Part shown: piece by piece, positions 9,503 through 20,939 of the stretch
Position numbering within the stretch: position 1 is the first letter of the stretch
Layout: every line of letters starts with the position of its first letter
Notes under the pieces: generated by a model
The model's input: the letters and a program-made list of their open reading frames with translations, nothing else
Databases searched by the model: none
Told to the model about the DNA's origin: nothing
Translations under genes and position numbers: made by a program
Assembly: GCA_032433765.1 (NCBI GenBank)
Contig: JAVIAB010000047.1
Coordinates: 19,749,011 to 19,813,010, forward strand
DNA: 64,000 bases
Direction of reading: 5' to 3'
From: Megaustenia siamemsis
Taxonomy: Eukaryota > Mollusca > Gastropoda > Stylommatophora > Ariophantidae

Positions 9503-9884
9503 GTATATCTTTTGCTTTCTGTTTTATATTTAATGCTATGTTTTTCATTGGTGTTGTATAATCTACAAACCTGTTACTATCGATCAAGTACATCAAGAAC
9601 TCCAAAGTCAGCACACACCAGACATAAACAGGTCACTTCCGGGGTCACCGGGACCAGAGTTCAACATCCCGACACGAAATGTCACGATTAACTCCCCTTG
9701 CTTCTCGTGTACATTAGGCGCGAAATGCGCCTGCTATATAGCTTTGTTAATTTACGGCCAAATGCGACATAGTTACAACATTGTATACTACTAATATATA
9801 AGGATATACACAGAAATCTAACTACATGGCGATAACATGCTCGACTCTCAAAAAAGGAAAATAAGTCACTTGCCTGAAGTCCAG
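9503..9884. other. No recognised feature
   Basis: Flank of the PolB gene. It holds a small palindrome around AGGCGCGAAATGCGCCT near 9717 but no long ORF. There is no capsid, integrase or ATPase gene as would be expected beside PolB in a complete Polinton. Confidence 0.5.
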
Positions 9885-10395
9885 AGCTTGGTCAGCCACA
9901 GAGTTTGGTCGGACACAGAGCTTAGTCAGTCACAGAGCTTGGTCAGCCACAGAGCTTGATCAGTCACAGAGCTTGGTCAGCCACAGAGCTTGGTCGGTCA
10001 CAGAGCTTAGTCAGTCACAGAGCTTAGTCATCCACAGAGCTTAGTCAGTCACAGAGCTTGGTCAACCACAGAGCTTGGTCAGCCACAGAGCTTGGTCGGT
10101 CACAGAGCTTAGTCAGTCACAGAGTTTGATCAGCTACAGAGCTTGGTCAGCCATAGAGCTTGGTCGGTCACAGAGCTTAGTCAGTCACAGAGTTTGGTCA
10201 GCTACAGAGCTTGGTCAGTCACAGAGCTTAGTCATCCACAGAACTTAGTCAGTCACAGAGCTTGGTCAACCACAGAGCTTGGTCAGCCACAGAGCTTGGT
10301 CGGTCACAGAGCTTAGTCAGTCACAGAGTTTGGTCAGCTACAGAGCTTGGTCAGTCACAGAGCTTGGTCAGGCACAGATCTTGGTCAGGCAACGA
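9885..10395. repeat. 17-bp satellite, about 30 copies
   Basis: Unit CAGAGCTTGGTCAGCCA with variants (GGTCGGTCA, AGTCAGTCA). Higher-order repeats of several units recur. The unit is not coding. Confidence 0.95.
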
Positions 10396-10671
10396 CTGGA
10401 TTAAAATTGGTATGTCCGGCCAACAGGGCGGGATCAAGGCGTGCCAAATAGTAAGAAGGGAAGGGTTCTAAAAATATGTGGAGGTGGGTACAAGATCCCA
10501 TCCTTTACAATTACTGGAAACTGAGATGATTCCCAAACATATGTAAACCTAAGAGGAAAAAGTGAACATATAAATATGTGTTTATCTGCAACCATGGGTA
10601 TGCACACCAAAAAAGATGTGTACGAAACTCATGCGTTCCTACCAGCATTTACACATGCAGACAAATATATA

Positions 10672-10933
10672 AAAAAAAAAAAAGAAAAGTACCCCCGTCA
10701 CGCCAAGTGACGTATAGGGAATATGGTGTTATTGACCATACATTTTACAGGCCCACGGCGCATGATTTTTGGGATAATGTGGTCGGCATTACGCCCCTGC
10801 CGCTTTACTTTCCCAGAAAAAAATCAGGTACCCATTTAAAGCTGGGTGAACCGGAAGCCGTCGGTTGGGATCGAACCCTATCTCTTGTACTTTGTAGTCC
10901 AGTTCACTAACCACTAAGCTATCGTGGCTCCCT
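10672..10933 (-). mobile_element. tRNA-derived SINE (SINE-1), with target-site duplication
   Basis: On the minus strand the 5' end reads GGAGCCACGATAGCTTAGTGG. An A box lies around 10923-10906 and a perfect B box GGTTCGATCCC around 10877-10867. A conserved body and a terminal hairpin (CGTCACTTGGCG here) follow. Flanks TGCAGACAAATATATA (10656) and TGCAGATAAATATATA (10934) form a 16-bp duplication with one mismatch. Confidence 0.88.
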
Positions 10934-10949
10934 TGCAGATAAATATATA

Positions 10950-12540
10950 CACATATATAGGTACGAGTGCGCATGAATATAAGAAATGTGCAGCAGGTGA
11001 CCTTTCTAAGCACAAAGGCTGTAAATGACATTGTAAAACAACTTTACCCTCAATTGTAACAAGCTGAAATTAGAAGAGATGGTTCATAAAGTCGCAGCTA
11101 CATCAGATAACGCAGCTTTACGACTTTTTAAAGTTGTGCCGGGTTTGTATTACATTCGAGAAAGAAAAGTAGAGTTTAACAAAATGAGACAACATAACTT
11201 GAGGTGGAGGGATCTGGCTTTTATCTTTATCATCTCATTGAATCAGGTACCCATTTTCTGTTCCATTAGCTGACTGGGACCTTCTTTTCCTCTTTGAGGA
11301 AACTCACTATCATTTGATTACGTAGACGTGAAGCTAACCTAAAGAAAAGGTAAGAGAAGACAAAGGGAAACAACCCAGTCCAGCACAGACCTTGGCAGGT
11401 ATGGAAAAGGTGTTAGTGCCCATGTTTATGAGACATTGTTGGGTAATTTGGTCAGCAATACGGCAGATCGTCTTTCATTACCAGAAAAAATAAAGTACTT
11501 CGGTTTTAATTTAAACTTGGGGAGCTTAAATACTGCTCAATGCATGATTGAACTCGATCTCTTATCTTACACTGGTCCTCTTGTCCTCAGCAGGTTCATT
11601 TATCGCCAAAAGTATATCTTATCCTCAGCATTTTCTCATGATCTCAGTAGAATCTCTTGTCGTCAACAGATACTCTTGTTCTCACAAGTTTCTCTTGTGT
11701 TTAAAAGGTTCTGTTTTCCTCAATATCATCTTTAGTCACCAAAAGAGGAGTTTCGGTAATTGTTCTCAGCAATTCTCCTGCCCACAACAGTTTCTCTTAA
11801 CATCAACACTTTCATTTAACATCAACACTTTCTCTGTCCTCATAAGACCAGTTAAAATAACCACAACTCGGCATTTCAAGAAGTTAAAGTGATAAAAAGA
11901 CAATCGTAAATGTAGATTCCCGTGGTAAAAGAATGGTTACAGAGAGTAGCAAAGTCAGTCTAATAAAGCTATAACGTGCATCTTTTCCCGAAACGTTATA
12001 GTTTGTCGTGTTAGTCTAGCTGCACAAAAACCATTTAATGTTTTTTTTTCCCATGATAACATGCATCGTTGGAGATAATGAAAGAAAATTAATGGATGTC
12101 CTGGGATATAAATAGTTGAAAGATATGAAACGCATTAGAGCAGTGAAACGTAAACGTTAAACTGGAATCTGATGAAAAGGGTAGAGGTGCCAATATTGTC
12201 ACATTTACGGGAAACATTTTACTTGGGTGTGAAATAATAAGAAAAAACTGCATACTATAGCAAGCCATGCAGAGAATCTGCTAACTATTGTGTGGCCAGG
12301 TTGGGTAATGTGCGAAATAAAGAAAAAAAACCTAACCACATCTTGCAGTCTAGCTGTAATTTTGGAACCACCTTTTCCACGGATTTGGGAAATAGAAAAG
12401 CAAGACTCAAGTAAAGTCCAGTAAAGATTGTCAGCTCACTTAACGAAGTAGACCTCAGAGACTGCAACAAGTGGCAATGTTATAATCTTAGTGTCAGATC
12501 CAGATTTAATGAGATCGTCAGTCACAGATTCTCTAAAGTC
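10950..12540. other. No gene recognised; degenerate TC-rich repeats
   Basis: 11,570-11,850 has loose 25-30-bp repeats containing CCTCAGCA and TTTCTCTTGT. Near 12,000 CCCGAAACGTTATAGTTTGTC resembles the minus strand near 48,070. Short ORFs here look accidental. Confidence 0.5.
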
Positions 12541-12551
12541 AGTCGTCAGTA

Positions 12552-12805
12552 AGTAAAAACGTAATAGCCCTGTGACGCCAAATGGCGTATAGGGAATGTG
12601 TTAGTGACCATAATTTTTACAGACCTTCGGGGCATGGTTTTTGGGGTAATATGGTCGGTATTACGTCCGTGTCGCTTTACTTTCCCAGAAAAAATCCTGT
12701 ACCCATTAAAGCTGGGTGTACCTGGAAGCCGTTGATCAGGATCGAACCCGACTTTTGTCCTTTGCTGTCTAGTTCACTAAGAACTGAACTATCGCGACTC
12801 CCCTT
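12552..12805 (-). mobile_element. tRNA-derived SINE-1 copy with an 11-bp target-site duplication
   Basis: Same family as 10672-10933. The B box (GGTTCGATCCT on the minus strand) and the CGCCATTTGGCG hairpin are present. Flanks AGTCGTCAGTA at 12541-12551 and 12806-12816 are identical, showing retrotransposition. Confidence 0.9.
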
Positions 12806-12949
12806 AGTCGTCAGTAGTTATGTTATTTTGTTTAGTTAATCGAAGTTAGTTGGCAGATCTATTTTTCACTTTACATTTGACATTCCATAGGTGCCAAAAT
12901 CCCCTTTACAGTGTAACCCCAATCGTCTAACAACTAACGACCTCAGATC

Positions 12950-13200
12950 TATGCTGCTTTACTAGCATTATAAACTCTTGTCTCACATAACTCCATTTGT
13001 TCTGCTGCTTTGCTAGCATTAATTGATTCCCTGTATTAAACTCTTGTCTCACATAACTCCGTTTGTTCTGCTGCTTTGCTAGCATTAATTGATTCCCTGT
13101 ATTAAACTTTTGTCTCACATAATTCCATTTGCTCTGCTGCATTGCTAGCATTAATTGATTCCCTGTATTAAACTTTTGTCTCACATAATTCCATTTGTTC
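12950..13200. repeat. 66-bp tandem repeat, just under four copies
   Basis: The unit contains GCTGCTTTGCTAGCATTAAT and CTCACATAACTCC. It keeps an open minus frame (a 22-residue repeat), but only because 66 is divisible by 3. No sign of a real protein. Confidence 0.85.
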
Positions 13201-13494
13201 TGGTGTCTTCCATTCTATTCAAATTTGTAGATCACATTTCACTGCTTGAATCCTGTATTCGTTTTGTCTTCATGATAACATTTAGAACATCAACCACTTT
13301 AACTTCTCTTACTCTGTCAACAAGAGCCATGTCAGCAAATCTGTCATCTCGACCATTCCCTATTTCTTTCGAATACGGAACAAGCAAAAAGTAAAGCACT
13401 CGAAAGATGCATTTTTTCTACAATCAGAAAGAGACATATTGCATCGTTAACAAGCTCGATGGAACATAAACGTGCAAACATTCTGAATCATGAC

Positions 13495-13610
13495 ACAGCA
13501 TTCCTACAACTTCAAATTATTTTCTTGTCTATTATCCTATTGTCATTGATTCACATCCATATGTTAAGACTGGCTCTACATAACACTTATGAACTTTTTT
13601 AAAAATGTAT
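13495..13610 (-). mobile_element. LINE fragment, RTE group B
   Basis: The minus strand matches the region of the larger group-B copies that encodes the VEPVLTYGCESW block. Too short and decayed to translate. Confidence 0.7.
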
Positions 13611-13829
13611 TTAGAAATAATTTCAAAAAATAATAATGTAGGTAATAAATCATTTCAAACGTATCTCCAAATTTAAAAACTCTACATGAGAAATCTTAAA
13701 GAAATATTTCATGCACTAGAATTTTAAATCATTGGTTGTGTCTTAAAGGACTGTGTATATTAAACATTAATTGTGCCAGTCTACTTGTAGAAAATTACGC
13801 AATTAATTGTTTTTCCGGTGTAGCAAAGC

Positions 13830-14340
13830 ATGCCAAGTTATAGGCCAAGCAACAACACTATTGAAAAACAAAGCAGTAACTACGGAAGCAAAAAGGGCAA
13901 TATACAAATCAATTTTTCTACTAACTGTGCTATCAGTGCCAGAATTGGACGCTGGACTCTAGAACAATAAGAGAGATAACGACCACCGAAATGAAATGTG
14001 TCAGAAGAATGACAGGAAACAGCTTAAGGGACAGAGTAAGAAACACCGGCCTGAGGAAGAAACTCGAAATTGAACCAGCCATCGAATACATAAAGAAACA
14101 ACAGATAAATTAGTTCGGCCACATAACAAGAAAACAAGAACTAACAATGACTCAAAGAGCCATAAACAAACGCTACGAAAATGCCAGATTAATGGGAAGA
14201 CCGAGAAAGAGATGGATAAAGGGAATGCTAGAGTCACTAAGAGGGATAACACCAGAAGAGGCCAACAGAAGAGCAAAGAATCACAGATTGTATCACCCCT
14301 CGACGCCAACGGCAATGGAGGAAGGATAGAAGAATAAGAA
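13830..14340 (+). mobile_element. LINE 3' fragment, group E (RPRKRW tail)
   Basis: Translates in pieces to the end of a LINE ORF2: decayed RT C-terminus, an F-G-H-I-type box, then a tail with GRPRKRW and EANRRAKNH. The ORF is broken by a TAG near 14,110. It ends in GAAGAA-type repeats near 14,335. The same tail is found at 34,945 and 43,770. Confidence 0.75.
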
Positions 14341-14344
14341 GACG

Positions 14345-14690
14345 AATGATCTTTGACTCATTAGATGTGGTGGGTTGTAATAGCTTTCTTGACATTCCCG
14401 GCTCTTACTGGAGAGATTGGAGTTCGTCTGTCCCAGGCTATGCTGGGAAACTACTAGTAAAGCCCAGAGGTACTGCAATACTGGGTCCTCTATATCAGTA
14501 ACAGCCACCACTACAGGGAACACGGCGATCCTAGCTTCTGTTAGCCAGTCTGTTTTGACGCAGACTGTTACCGGGGGAGACCTCGAGGAGGTAGAAATGC
14601 TAGGTCTTGGAGAGCGGATGGTGCGCCGACCCTGCTATTGAGACCGTAGGTAGCAGGCACTTGTGCTCCCCCACCCTATGCTATAGCCAT
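14345..14690 (+). mobile_element. Dispersed repeat X, copy 1
   Basis: About 345 bp strongly similar to 28,540-28,918, with shared phrases such as GAACACGGCGATCCTAGC and GAGGAGGTAGAA. It abuts the end of a group-E LINE. A plus-strand frame of 74 codons is conserved between copies, but the codon pattern gives no real sign of a protein. The family is not recognised. Confidence 0.8.
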
Positions 14691-14828
14691 GAGTACATTG
14701 CCAATGATAGCTACTTCTTAAGTAGCTGAGTTGGCCGTGAGCTCTAGAGTTTTTTTCTTCTGGCAAGGAGCTGTGTCGAGGAAATTGAATTCGACTCTGC
14801 TTCGAGCTGTCTAGTGTTCATTGTATTT

Positions 14829-15060
14829 TTCTGTTGTTGATTATTTGATAAAAATGTGTCTCTCCACAACTTTCGATCTCGACAGTTATTTATCATTTCT
14901 GTTGTTGATTATTTGATAAAAATGTGTCTCTCCACAACTTTCGATCTCGACAGTTATTTATCATTTCTGTTGTTGATTATTTGATAAAAATGTGTCTATC
15001 CACAACTTTCGATCTCGACAGTTATTTATCATTTCTGTTGTTAACCTTCTGCCAAAGCCA
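14829..15060 (-). repeat. 68-bp tandem triplication of a LINE group-B 3' segment
   Basis: Units start at 14829, 14897, 14965 and 15033, exactly 68 bp apart. Each contains CCACAACTTTCGATCTCGAC, the minus-strand copy of the group-B C-terminal coding sequence. The fourth copy leaves the repeat and continues as normal LINE sequence. Confidence 0.9.
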
Positions 15061-15074
15061 TTCTCTTAATCTGG

Positions 15075-15430
15075 GAACTGGCAAATAATTGCAATAATTG
15101 AATAAAAAATATAAAAAAATAATTAATTAATAATTATAAATATTATTAATAATGTTAATAATGTAATATAATATTATATACATTATATTATTATATTATT
15201 ATAATTAATTAATAATTATAAATATTATTAATAATGTTAATAATGTAATATAATATTATATATATTATATTAGTATATTATTATAATTAATTAATAATTA
15301 TAATATATTATTAATAATGTTAATAATGTAATATAATATTGTTACAATAATATTGTTAATAATGTAAATAATAAAAATTAATAATAAATAATTATAAATA
15401 TTATTATAAATTAAAATAATTTAAAAAATA
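15075..15430. repeat. AT-only satellite-like block, period about 84 bp
   Basis: Nearly pure A/T with a recurrent phrase AATTAATTAATAATTATAA at about 15,119, 15,203 and 15,286. It separates two group-B LINE pieces on the minus strand. Confidence 0.85.
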
Positions 15431-15467
15431 ATTGCAATTGCACCGTTTGTTGTCGTTGTCCTTGTAT

Positions 15468-15497
15468 TCTGAAGAAGGCCACAGGCTGAAACGTCAG
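15468..15497 (+). ncRNA. Hammerhead-like core motif (weak)
   Basis: CTGAAGA, a GCC-ACA-GGC hairpin and GAAACGTC in the order of a hammerhead ribozyme core (CUGANGA, stem II, GAAA). There are extra bases beside stem II, and stems I and III are not evident. A similar motif lies at 56,683. Confidence 0.3.
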
Positions 15498-15564
15498 TAT
15501 TGTGTTGTTTTCCTTCCTTGTAAAGCTGTCATCATACTTTGGAGTGTTTAGCACACCCCACCAC

Positions 15565-16612
15565 TGGCTCCATTCTCTTAAGCTGTCTGGTATTTCTTCT
15601 CTTTGCTTCCCTCTATATCTTCGTCCCTCAATTTTTTCCAGTTGGTACAATATATTCCACTTGTTCTCTTCTCATTAAATGGCCAAAAAAATGATGATCA
15701 TTACTTCCTAATAATGGAAATTAGCTCTCTTTTTTGCTTTTACCTCTTTCAAAACATTGTCATTACTCTTCTTAGCTGTCCATGGTATTCTCAACATTCT
15801 TCTGTAAAACCATTTATTCTACAGGCCCCAGTGATTTTCTTGTCTGTTGTCTAATTGTCCATGATTCACATCTAAATATTAAGACTGGCTCTACATAACA
15901 TTTAAGAATTCTTTTCCTTTGTTTCTATTGTCAAAAATGGATTGCATAGTATCTTCCACATTTTTTGGAAAGCTGCTTTTGCCTGAGCCATTCTGCATCT
16001 CACCTCTTTTCTACATCTTCCGTCTGAGGTTAGAAAGTTCCCAAATATTTAAATTCATTTACCTGTTTTAATATTGTTCCACGTGTCTTTATTTTGCACT
16101 GAGGTGATGTCTTTTTCTTTGTTGTTACCATTGCTTCTATCTTTTTGCTATTAAGGCTGAACTCTTTATTTTTGCTTTCTTTCACTATAATGTCCAACAT
16201 TTCTTGTAACTCATTTTCACTCTTAGCGATCAAGACTGTATCACCAGCATACCTTAGATTATTTATATTATGACCTCCAATTGTTATTCCAGGCATGCCC
16301 CTAATGGATCTTAAAATAATCTCAATATAAATATTAAACACTGCTGGTGACAGCACACAACCTTGTATAACACCCTGTTTTATTTGTTGAAACATTGCCA
16401 ATTGGTTTCCTGTTCTTATGGTCAACGTGTTTGTTGCCAGTATATGTTCTTTATTATTCTTAGATCTTTGCTGTCTATGTTTATGCTTTCTGAAATTTTG
16501 ATAACTTGGTGTTTTACTTTGTCAAATGCTTTGGTATAATCTATGAAACACAGATATAGGTTTGTTTCCACCTATATGGCTCTTTCTACTAAAGATCCTA
16601 TGATATATATTA
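15565..16612 (-). mobile_element. RTE-type LINE, group B, RT fragment
   Basis: The best open piece is 16425-16030, with RQGCVLSP-like and NNLRYAGDTVLI boxes (reverse transcriptase; the usual catalytic Y-A-D-D reads Y-A-G-D here), then a K-Y-L-G box. The upstream minus-strand sequence continues the fingers/palm region to 16,612, where a TA run begins. The 3' end stops near 15,565 at a decayed flank. Dead copy with frameshifts and a mutated active site. Confidence 0.85.

Positions 16613-16668
<56 letters not shown>
16613..16668. repeat. TA microsatellite
   Basis: About 25 uninterrupted TA units at the truncated end of the LINE above. Confidence 0.95.
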
Positions 16669-16671
<3 letters not shown>

Positions 16672-17225
16672 TTATTCACGTATGTACAAAGAGCTGTTCA
16701 CGTGACTTAGACGTTTTTTCTCATATGCAAATGTACATTTAGATATTACATCAGGGAGAAACCATCAAATTTGAAATTAAAATATGGGTGGCAGATCATA
16801 GATACAGTAACAGGATATACGTTTAACTGAAGCATATACAGGGAACGATTCAGTTTTGTAATGAAATTATGTAAAAACATCTTCTGTCAGAGATATAGAA
16901 TATGTACATATATTTACTCTATTTGTCATTTATTTATAAATTTATTAAAAGGAAAAAAAAATAACATCAGCTTGTCGCAATATTTTAGCACACCAGACGG
17001 GCTCTCCAGCAGAGTTACAAATATGTGGTACCAGGAAAAAGGGCAAAGTATGAGATGACATGGTTTAGAAGGAGCAATATAGCGATTATTCAGTGGAAGA
17101 AGAATACAATTGTTAATATGATTATCATTATGCTCAAATAGTTAAATTCTAAAACGCCATGCATATGTAGAACACACTGTCATAGTATCTTTGATTTAAA
17201 AAAAAATTTATGTGGTTTATCTCCT
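16669..17225. other. No recognised feature
   Basis: AT-rich; a 65-codon ORF at 16,861 has no recognisable motif. Confidence 0.5.
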
Positions 17226-17897
17226 GGATATATCCTAGACATTATAGTGAAAGAAAGCAAAAATAAAGGACTCAGCCTTAATAGCAAAAAGACAGAAGTA
17301 GTGGTAAGCACAAAGAAATAGACATCACATCAATGCAAAATAAAGTCAAGTGGAACAATACTAAAACAGGTAAATGAATTTAAATATTTGGGACCTTTGT
17401 TAATCTCAGACGGAAGATGTACAACAGAGGTGAGATGCAGAATGGCTCAGGCGAACCATTGTGCATTAAACAAAATGTGGAAGATACTATGCAATTCATT
17501 TTTGACAAGAGAAACAAAAAAAAAAAGAGTTCTTAAATGTTATGTAGAGCCAGTCTTAACATATGGATGTGGGGCAACAGATAAGAAAATCACTGGAGTC
17601 TGTAGAAAAGTGGTTTTACAGAAGAATGGTGAGAATACCATGGACAGCTAAGAAGAAATAATCATCATTCTTTGGCCATATAATGAGAAGAGAACAGCTG
17701 TAAAATATTGTAACAACTGGGAAACTTGAAGGACGAAAAGATAGAGGGAAGCAAAGAGAAAAGATACCAGACAGCTTAAGAGAATGGCTTGGCAGAAGGT
17801 CAACAACAGAAATGATAAATAACTGTCGAGATCGAAAGTTGTGGAGAGACATGATCACCTACGCCAGCAGGACCGGTACGTGATGGTGATGATGGTA
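17226..17897 (+). mobile_element. RTE-type LINE, group B, 3' fragment
   Basis: Begins at the segment coding for DIIVKESKNKGLSLNSKKTE and runs through the K-Y-L-G, VEPVLTYGC and HIMRRE blocks in several frames. It ends in a GATGGTGATGATGG-like tail. Inverted relative to the copy at 15,565-16,612. Confidence 0.85.
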
Positions 17898-18337
17898 TGC
17901 TACAAACTATCTTTCATCCATGTCGATGGTATCATACAATGTGTGCATACACAGAGTATTTATGGTTGTTAAGAAAGTTACTAGTGCAATAAAAACACGT
18001 GGCTCGTGCTCCACAAATAGATGCAGCCAAGAGAGTTGCTAGAAACAATATTCCATATCTCATCACCGATGGTGGTGTTTTGGTTTTTTCTTAGAAATAG
18101 TACAATTTTAATCCCTTGCGTTCGGCTTCTCGTGGCAAGGCGCAGTGCCAAGGAGTACAGCTTAGTTCCATAAATTATTCTTTGTTTTTTTCTGTTTTTA
18201 TTTATTTGTCATTTTTTTTCTGAGTGCTGTAAACATACCTCTTCCTTCTATGATTCGCTGAATTATCGCCTCGGAAGTTTCCCTCTTTAATAATATTCAT
18301 TTATTATTATTTGTCTCCTATACAAACAATCAACAAT
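17898..18337. other. No recognised feature
   Basis: No significant ORF, no clear repeat. Confidence 0.5.
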
Positions 18338-18560
18338 TTTCTGGCACATCATGAGAAGAGGAAAGTTGGAATACTTGGTTACAACTGGCAAAATAAAAGG
18401 AAATAGACATCGCGGACGACAAAGAGAGAAAATACTAGATATCTTGGTGTTATGACATGGAAAACAGTCAACAAAAGAACTGATACGATGCACTGTAGAT
18501 AGAAGATTGTGGAAGGACATGATCGCCTACGCCAACTGGTATGGCACATGATGATGATGA
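18338..18560 (+). mobile_element. RTE-type LINE, group A, 3' end
   Basis: Encodes the decayed tail with H-I-M-R-R, GKIKGNRHRGRQREKIL and RLWKDMIAYAN, then a GATGATGATGATG tail typical of RTE 3' ends. Matches 41,066 and 61,570. Confidence 0.85.
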
Positions 18561-18639
18561 TGTCTCCTGTACAAATTTAATCCCTGGTTTCTCTGGGACT
18601 CTATACCTTCTCCCTACCCCCAACCCCTTTTTTTTCTTT

Positions 18640-18712
18640 TACGCTCAGTGATCTGTGGGTTGTGTGATCTGTAGGTTGTGTGATCTGTGGGTTGTATGAT
18701 CTGATATCAAAC
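18640..18712. repeat. 16-bp tandem repeat
   Basis: Three to four copies of GATCTGTGGGTTGTGT-like units. Confidence 0.8.
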
Positions 18713-18859
18713 CCTCTCGAATATGGGCAAAAATTGTTTGTCCCGTAAGCTCTTTTGTAAGTCGGAGCCATTGATAGTTAAATTTGAAAATAGTAGACCA
18801 TAAAATTGGACAATGCTCGAGATAAACTGTTAATAAAACTCAACCAAACAAGTTTACCG

Positions 18860-18985
18860 CCCGTGCGCTGCCGGGGCCCGAAAGGGAAGTAAAGAATAGC
18901 GGCGCTGTACCCTACCAGGCATGTTCGTAAGAGGCGAGAAAGGAGGGTTAGGCATGGGACTGGCTATCCCATACTGTAAAAAAAT
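18860..18985 (+). mobile_element. SINE-2 5' part, joined to a LINE
   Basis: GGCATGTTCGTAAGAGGCGA and the surrounding GGAAGTAAAGAATAG match the SINE at 53,476-53,746. The match ends before the reverse transcriptase part begins near 18,990, giving a SINE/LINE junction or chimera. Confidence 0.6.
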
Positions 18986-20411
18986 AAGCCGAAAAAACTT
19001 CACAAACATGAACAAGTCAAAGAAAGATAAAGTAAATCCGTCAATTTGGGAGAGGGAAGAAATACCTAAAGACTGGAGAGAAGGTTATATGATCAAACTA
19101 CCAAAGAAAGGAAGTTTACAGGAGTGCACAAATTATAGGGGAATTATGCTACTATCAGTGCCAGGAAAAATATTAGGCAGAATCATTCTGGAGAGACTAA
19201 AAGAGGCTATAGAGAAACACTTGAGAGATGAACAAGCAGGTTTTAGGAAGAACAGATCATGTGCTGATCAAATAACTACTCTACGTATAATAGTTGAACA
19301 AAGTTTAGAACTAAAATCCCCACTTTATATTGGATTCATAGATTACGAAAAGGCATTTGATAGTTTAGACAGAAGAATGCTTTGGAAGTTGCTGAGTCAT
19401 TATGGAATCCCCATAAAGTTTATTAACCTGATAAAAACAATGTATGAAGGAACAAAATGTAGTGTGGTGCATGAAGGACAGCTTACAGAAGCATTTGAAA
19501 TAAGAACAGGAGTAAGGCAAGGATGCCTTCTGTCTCCATTTCTCTTTCTACTGGCCATAGATTGGATTATGAAAATAACTCAAAACAACAGAAATGGGAT
19601 CCAGTGGTCACTGACCAAACAACTTGATGATTTAGACTTTGCTGATGACATAGCTCTCCTATCACACAGCCACCAACAGATGCAAGATAAAATGAGTATA
19701 TTAGATGAGAGATCACAACAGCTAGGACTAAAGATTAATAGAGATAAGACCAACATTATGAGAATTAATGCAGTTGGCAATAACCAAATAAAACTAGGAG
19801 AAATACCTCTACTAGACGTACAATCTTATATATATCTGGGCAGTAATATAGATAAAGAGGGAGGAACAGAAAACGATACCAAAATAAGGATATCAAAAGC
19901 GAGAGGAGCTTTCATTGCACTGGGAAACATATGGAAATCCAAAGAAATTAGGCTAAATACAAAAATACAAATTTTCAACTCCAATGTTAAGTCGGTTCTA
20001 TTATATGGCTGTGAAACATGGAGAATAACAAAATTGACAATCACGAAGGTACAGACTTTCATTAATGGATGCTTGCGCAGAATAAAGGGATGGAAATGGC
20101 AGGACAAAGTCACAAACGTGGAATTATGGAAATGTACCGGTCAAATACCAGTGGATAAAGAAATACAGCGAAGACGATGGCAATGGATAGGACACACACT
20201 ACGGAAACCAACTGAGAGTATTACACAACAGGCCCTTTTTTGGAATCCCCAGGGGAAAAGACAAAGAGGAAGACCAAGGAATTCTTGGAGAAGACAGATT
20301 GAAGCAGAGATGAAGATGATGGGGAAGACATGGAATGATCTTAAAAGAATTGCAAAAAACAGAACGACTTGGAAAGTGTTTGTTGAAGACCTATGCTCCA
20401 CTGGGAGCTAA
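18921..20411 (+). CDS. Reverse transcriptase ORF of an SR2-like (RTE clade) LINE, 5'-truncated
   Basis: A 496-codon open frame. The first 30 or so residues come from the SINE-like leader and are not RT. RT blocks: Y-R-G-I near 74, QAGFRKNRSCADQ, FIDYEKAFD (first catalytic Asp), RTGVRQGCLLSP, and FADDIALLS (catalytic D-D). A C-terminal domain has YLGSNIDKEGG, LLYGCETW, W-I-G-H-T-L-R-K and GKRQRGRPRNSWRR. The endonuclease half is missing, so the copy could not move by itself, but the RT frame is unusually intact. The ORF ends at TAA 20,409. The tail motif resembles schistosome SR2 elements from memory. Confidence 0.88.
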   Translation: MFVRGEKGGLGMGLAIPYCKKISRKNFTNMNKSKKDKVNPSIWEREEIPKDWREGYMIKLPKKGSLQECTNYRGIMLLSVPGKILGRIILERLKEAIEKHLRDEQAGFRKNRSCADQITTLRIIVEQSLELKSPLYIGFIDYEKAFDSLDRRMLWKLLSHYGIPIKFINLIKTMYEGTKCSVVHEGQLTEAFEIRTGVRQGCLLSPFLFLLAIDWIMKITQNNRNGIQWSLTKQLDDLDFADDIALLSHSHQQMQDKMSILDERSQQLGLKINRDKTNIMRINAVGNNQIKLGEIPLLDVQSYIYLGSNIDKEGGTENDTKIRISKARGAFIALGNIWKSKEIRLNTKIQIFNSNVKSVLLYGCETWRITKLTITKVQTFINGCLRRIKGWKWQDKVTNVELWKCTGQIPVDKEIQRRRWQWIGHTLRKPTESITQQALFWNPQGKRQRGRPRNSWRRQIEAEMKMMGKTWNDLKRIAKNRTTWKVFVEDLCSTGS

Positions 20412-20430
20412 AAGGTAGAAGAAACAAGTT

Positions 20431-20939
20431 TACCACAGGCTGTCATACGGAGCTCAAAGTGGACCAGTATTTTGCTCGTGCTGTCTCGAGAGAACAGAAG
20501 GGTAAATCCAAGTACCTGTAGGTCCGTCCGTTGTGCAATGATGTTGATCCTAGCACACACAAACACACACATTTTAAAAGCAACAATGCTGTGGGGTTTC
20601 TTGTTTCTTACATTTTAATATCTTTAACTGGAGTATGTACCTTTAAAAAGAAATGTAGAAATAATGACTCTTTTTCCACTTCCTGATGAGCATTTTTAAA
20701 ATGACTTCTTCCTGTGCATTTACTTCTGGCATTTACTACATCGTGCCATTATCTTCGTGAGGAAAGTGATTTCTTTTCCGTAGGTGTTTATAATAAGTTC
20801 ATGTTAGTGTTTCTGTATAGCTAGATTATTTTATTTGTTTTCTTCCCATTAAAAGCATTGGAAATCTACCACCTTACGCCCCTACAATCTTCGTTTCACA
20901 CCAAGGTTTGATATCCGCATTGGCGGAGCAGCTATATAA
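20431..20939. repeat. Anonymous duplicated block, copy A
   Basis: 20,450-20,870 aligns in order with about 52,660-53,040: shared GTCCGTCCGTTGTGCAATGA-like start, an ACACAAACATTTTA box, CTGGAGTATG, a GCACCATTAT-like box and TTTTCTTCCCATT. Non-coding. This is the left edge of the segmental duplication that also contains the SDR genes. Confidence 0.7.

Noticed and set aside
14417..14641. Protein shared by the two copies of repeat X
   Set aside because: Similarity covers the whole repeat including outside the frame; third-position changes are not in excess as far as can be seen.
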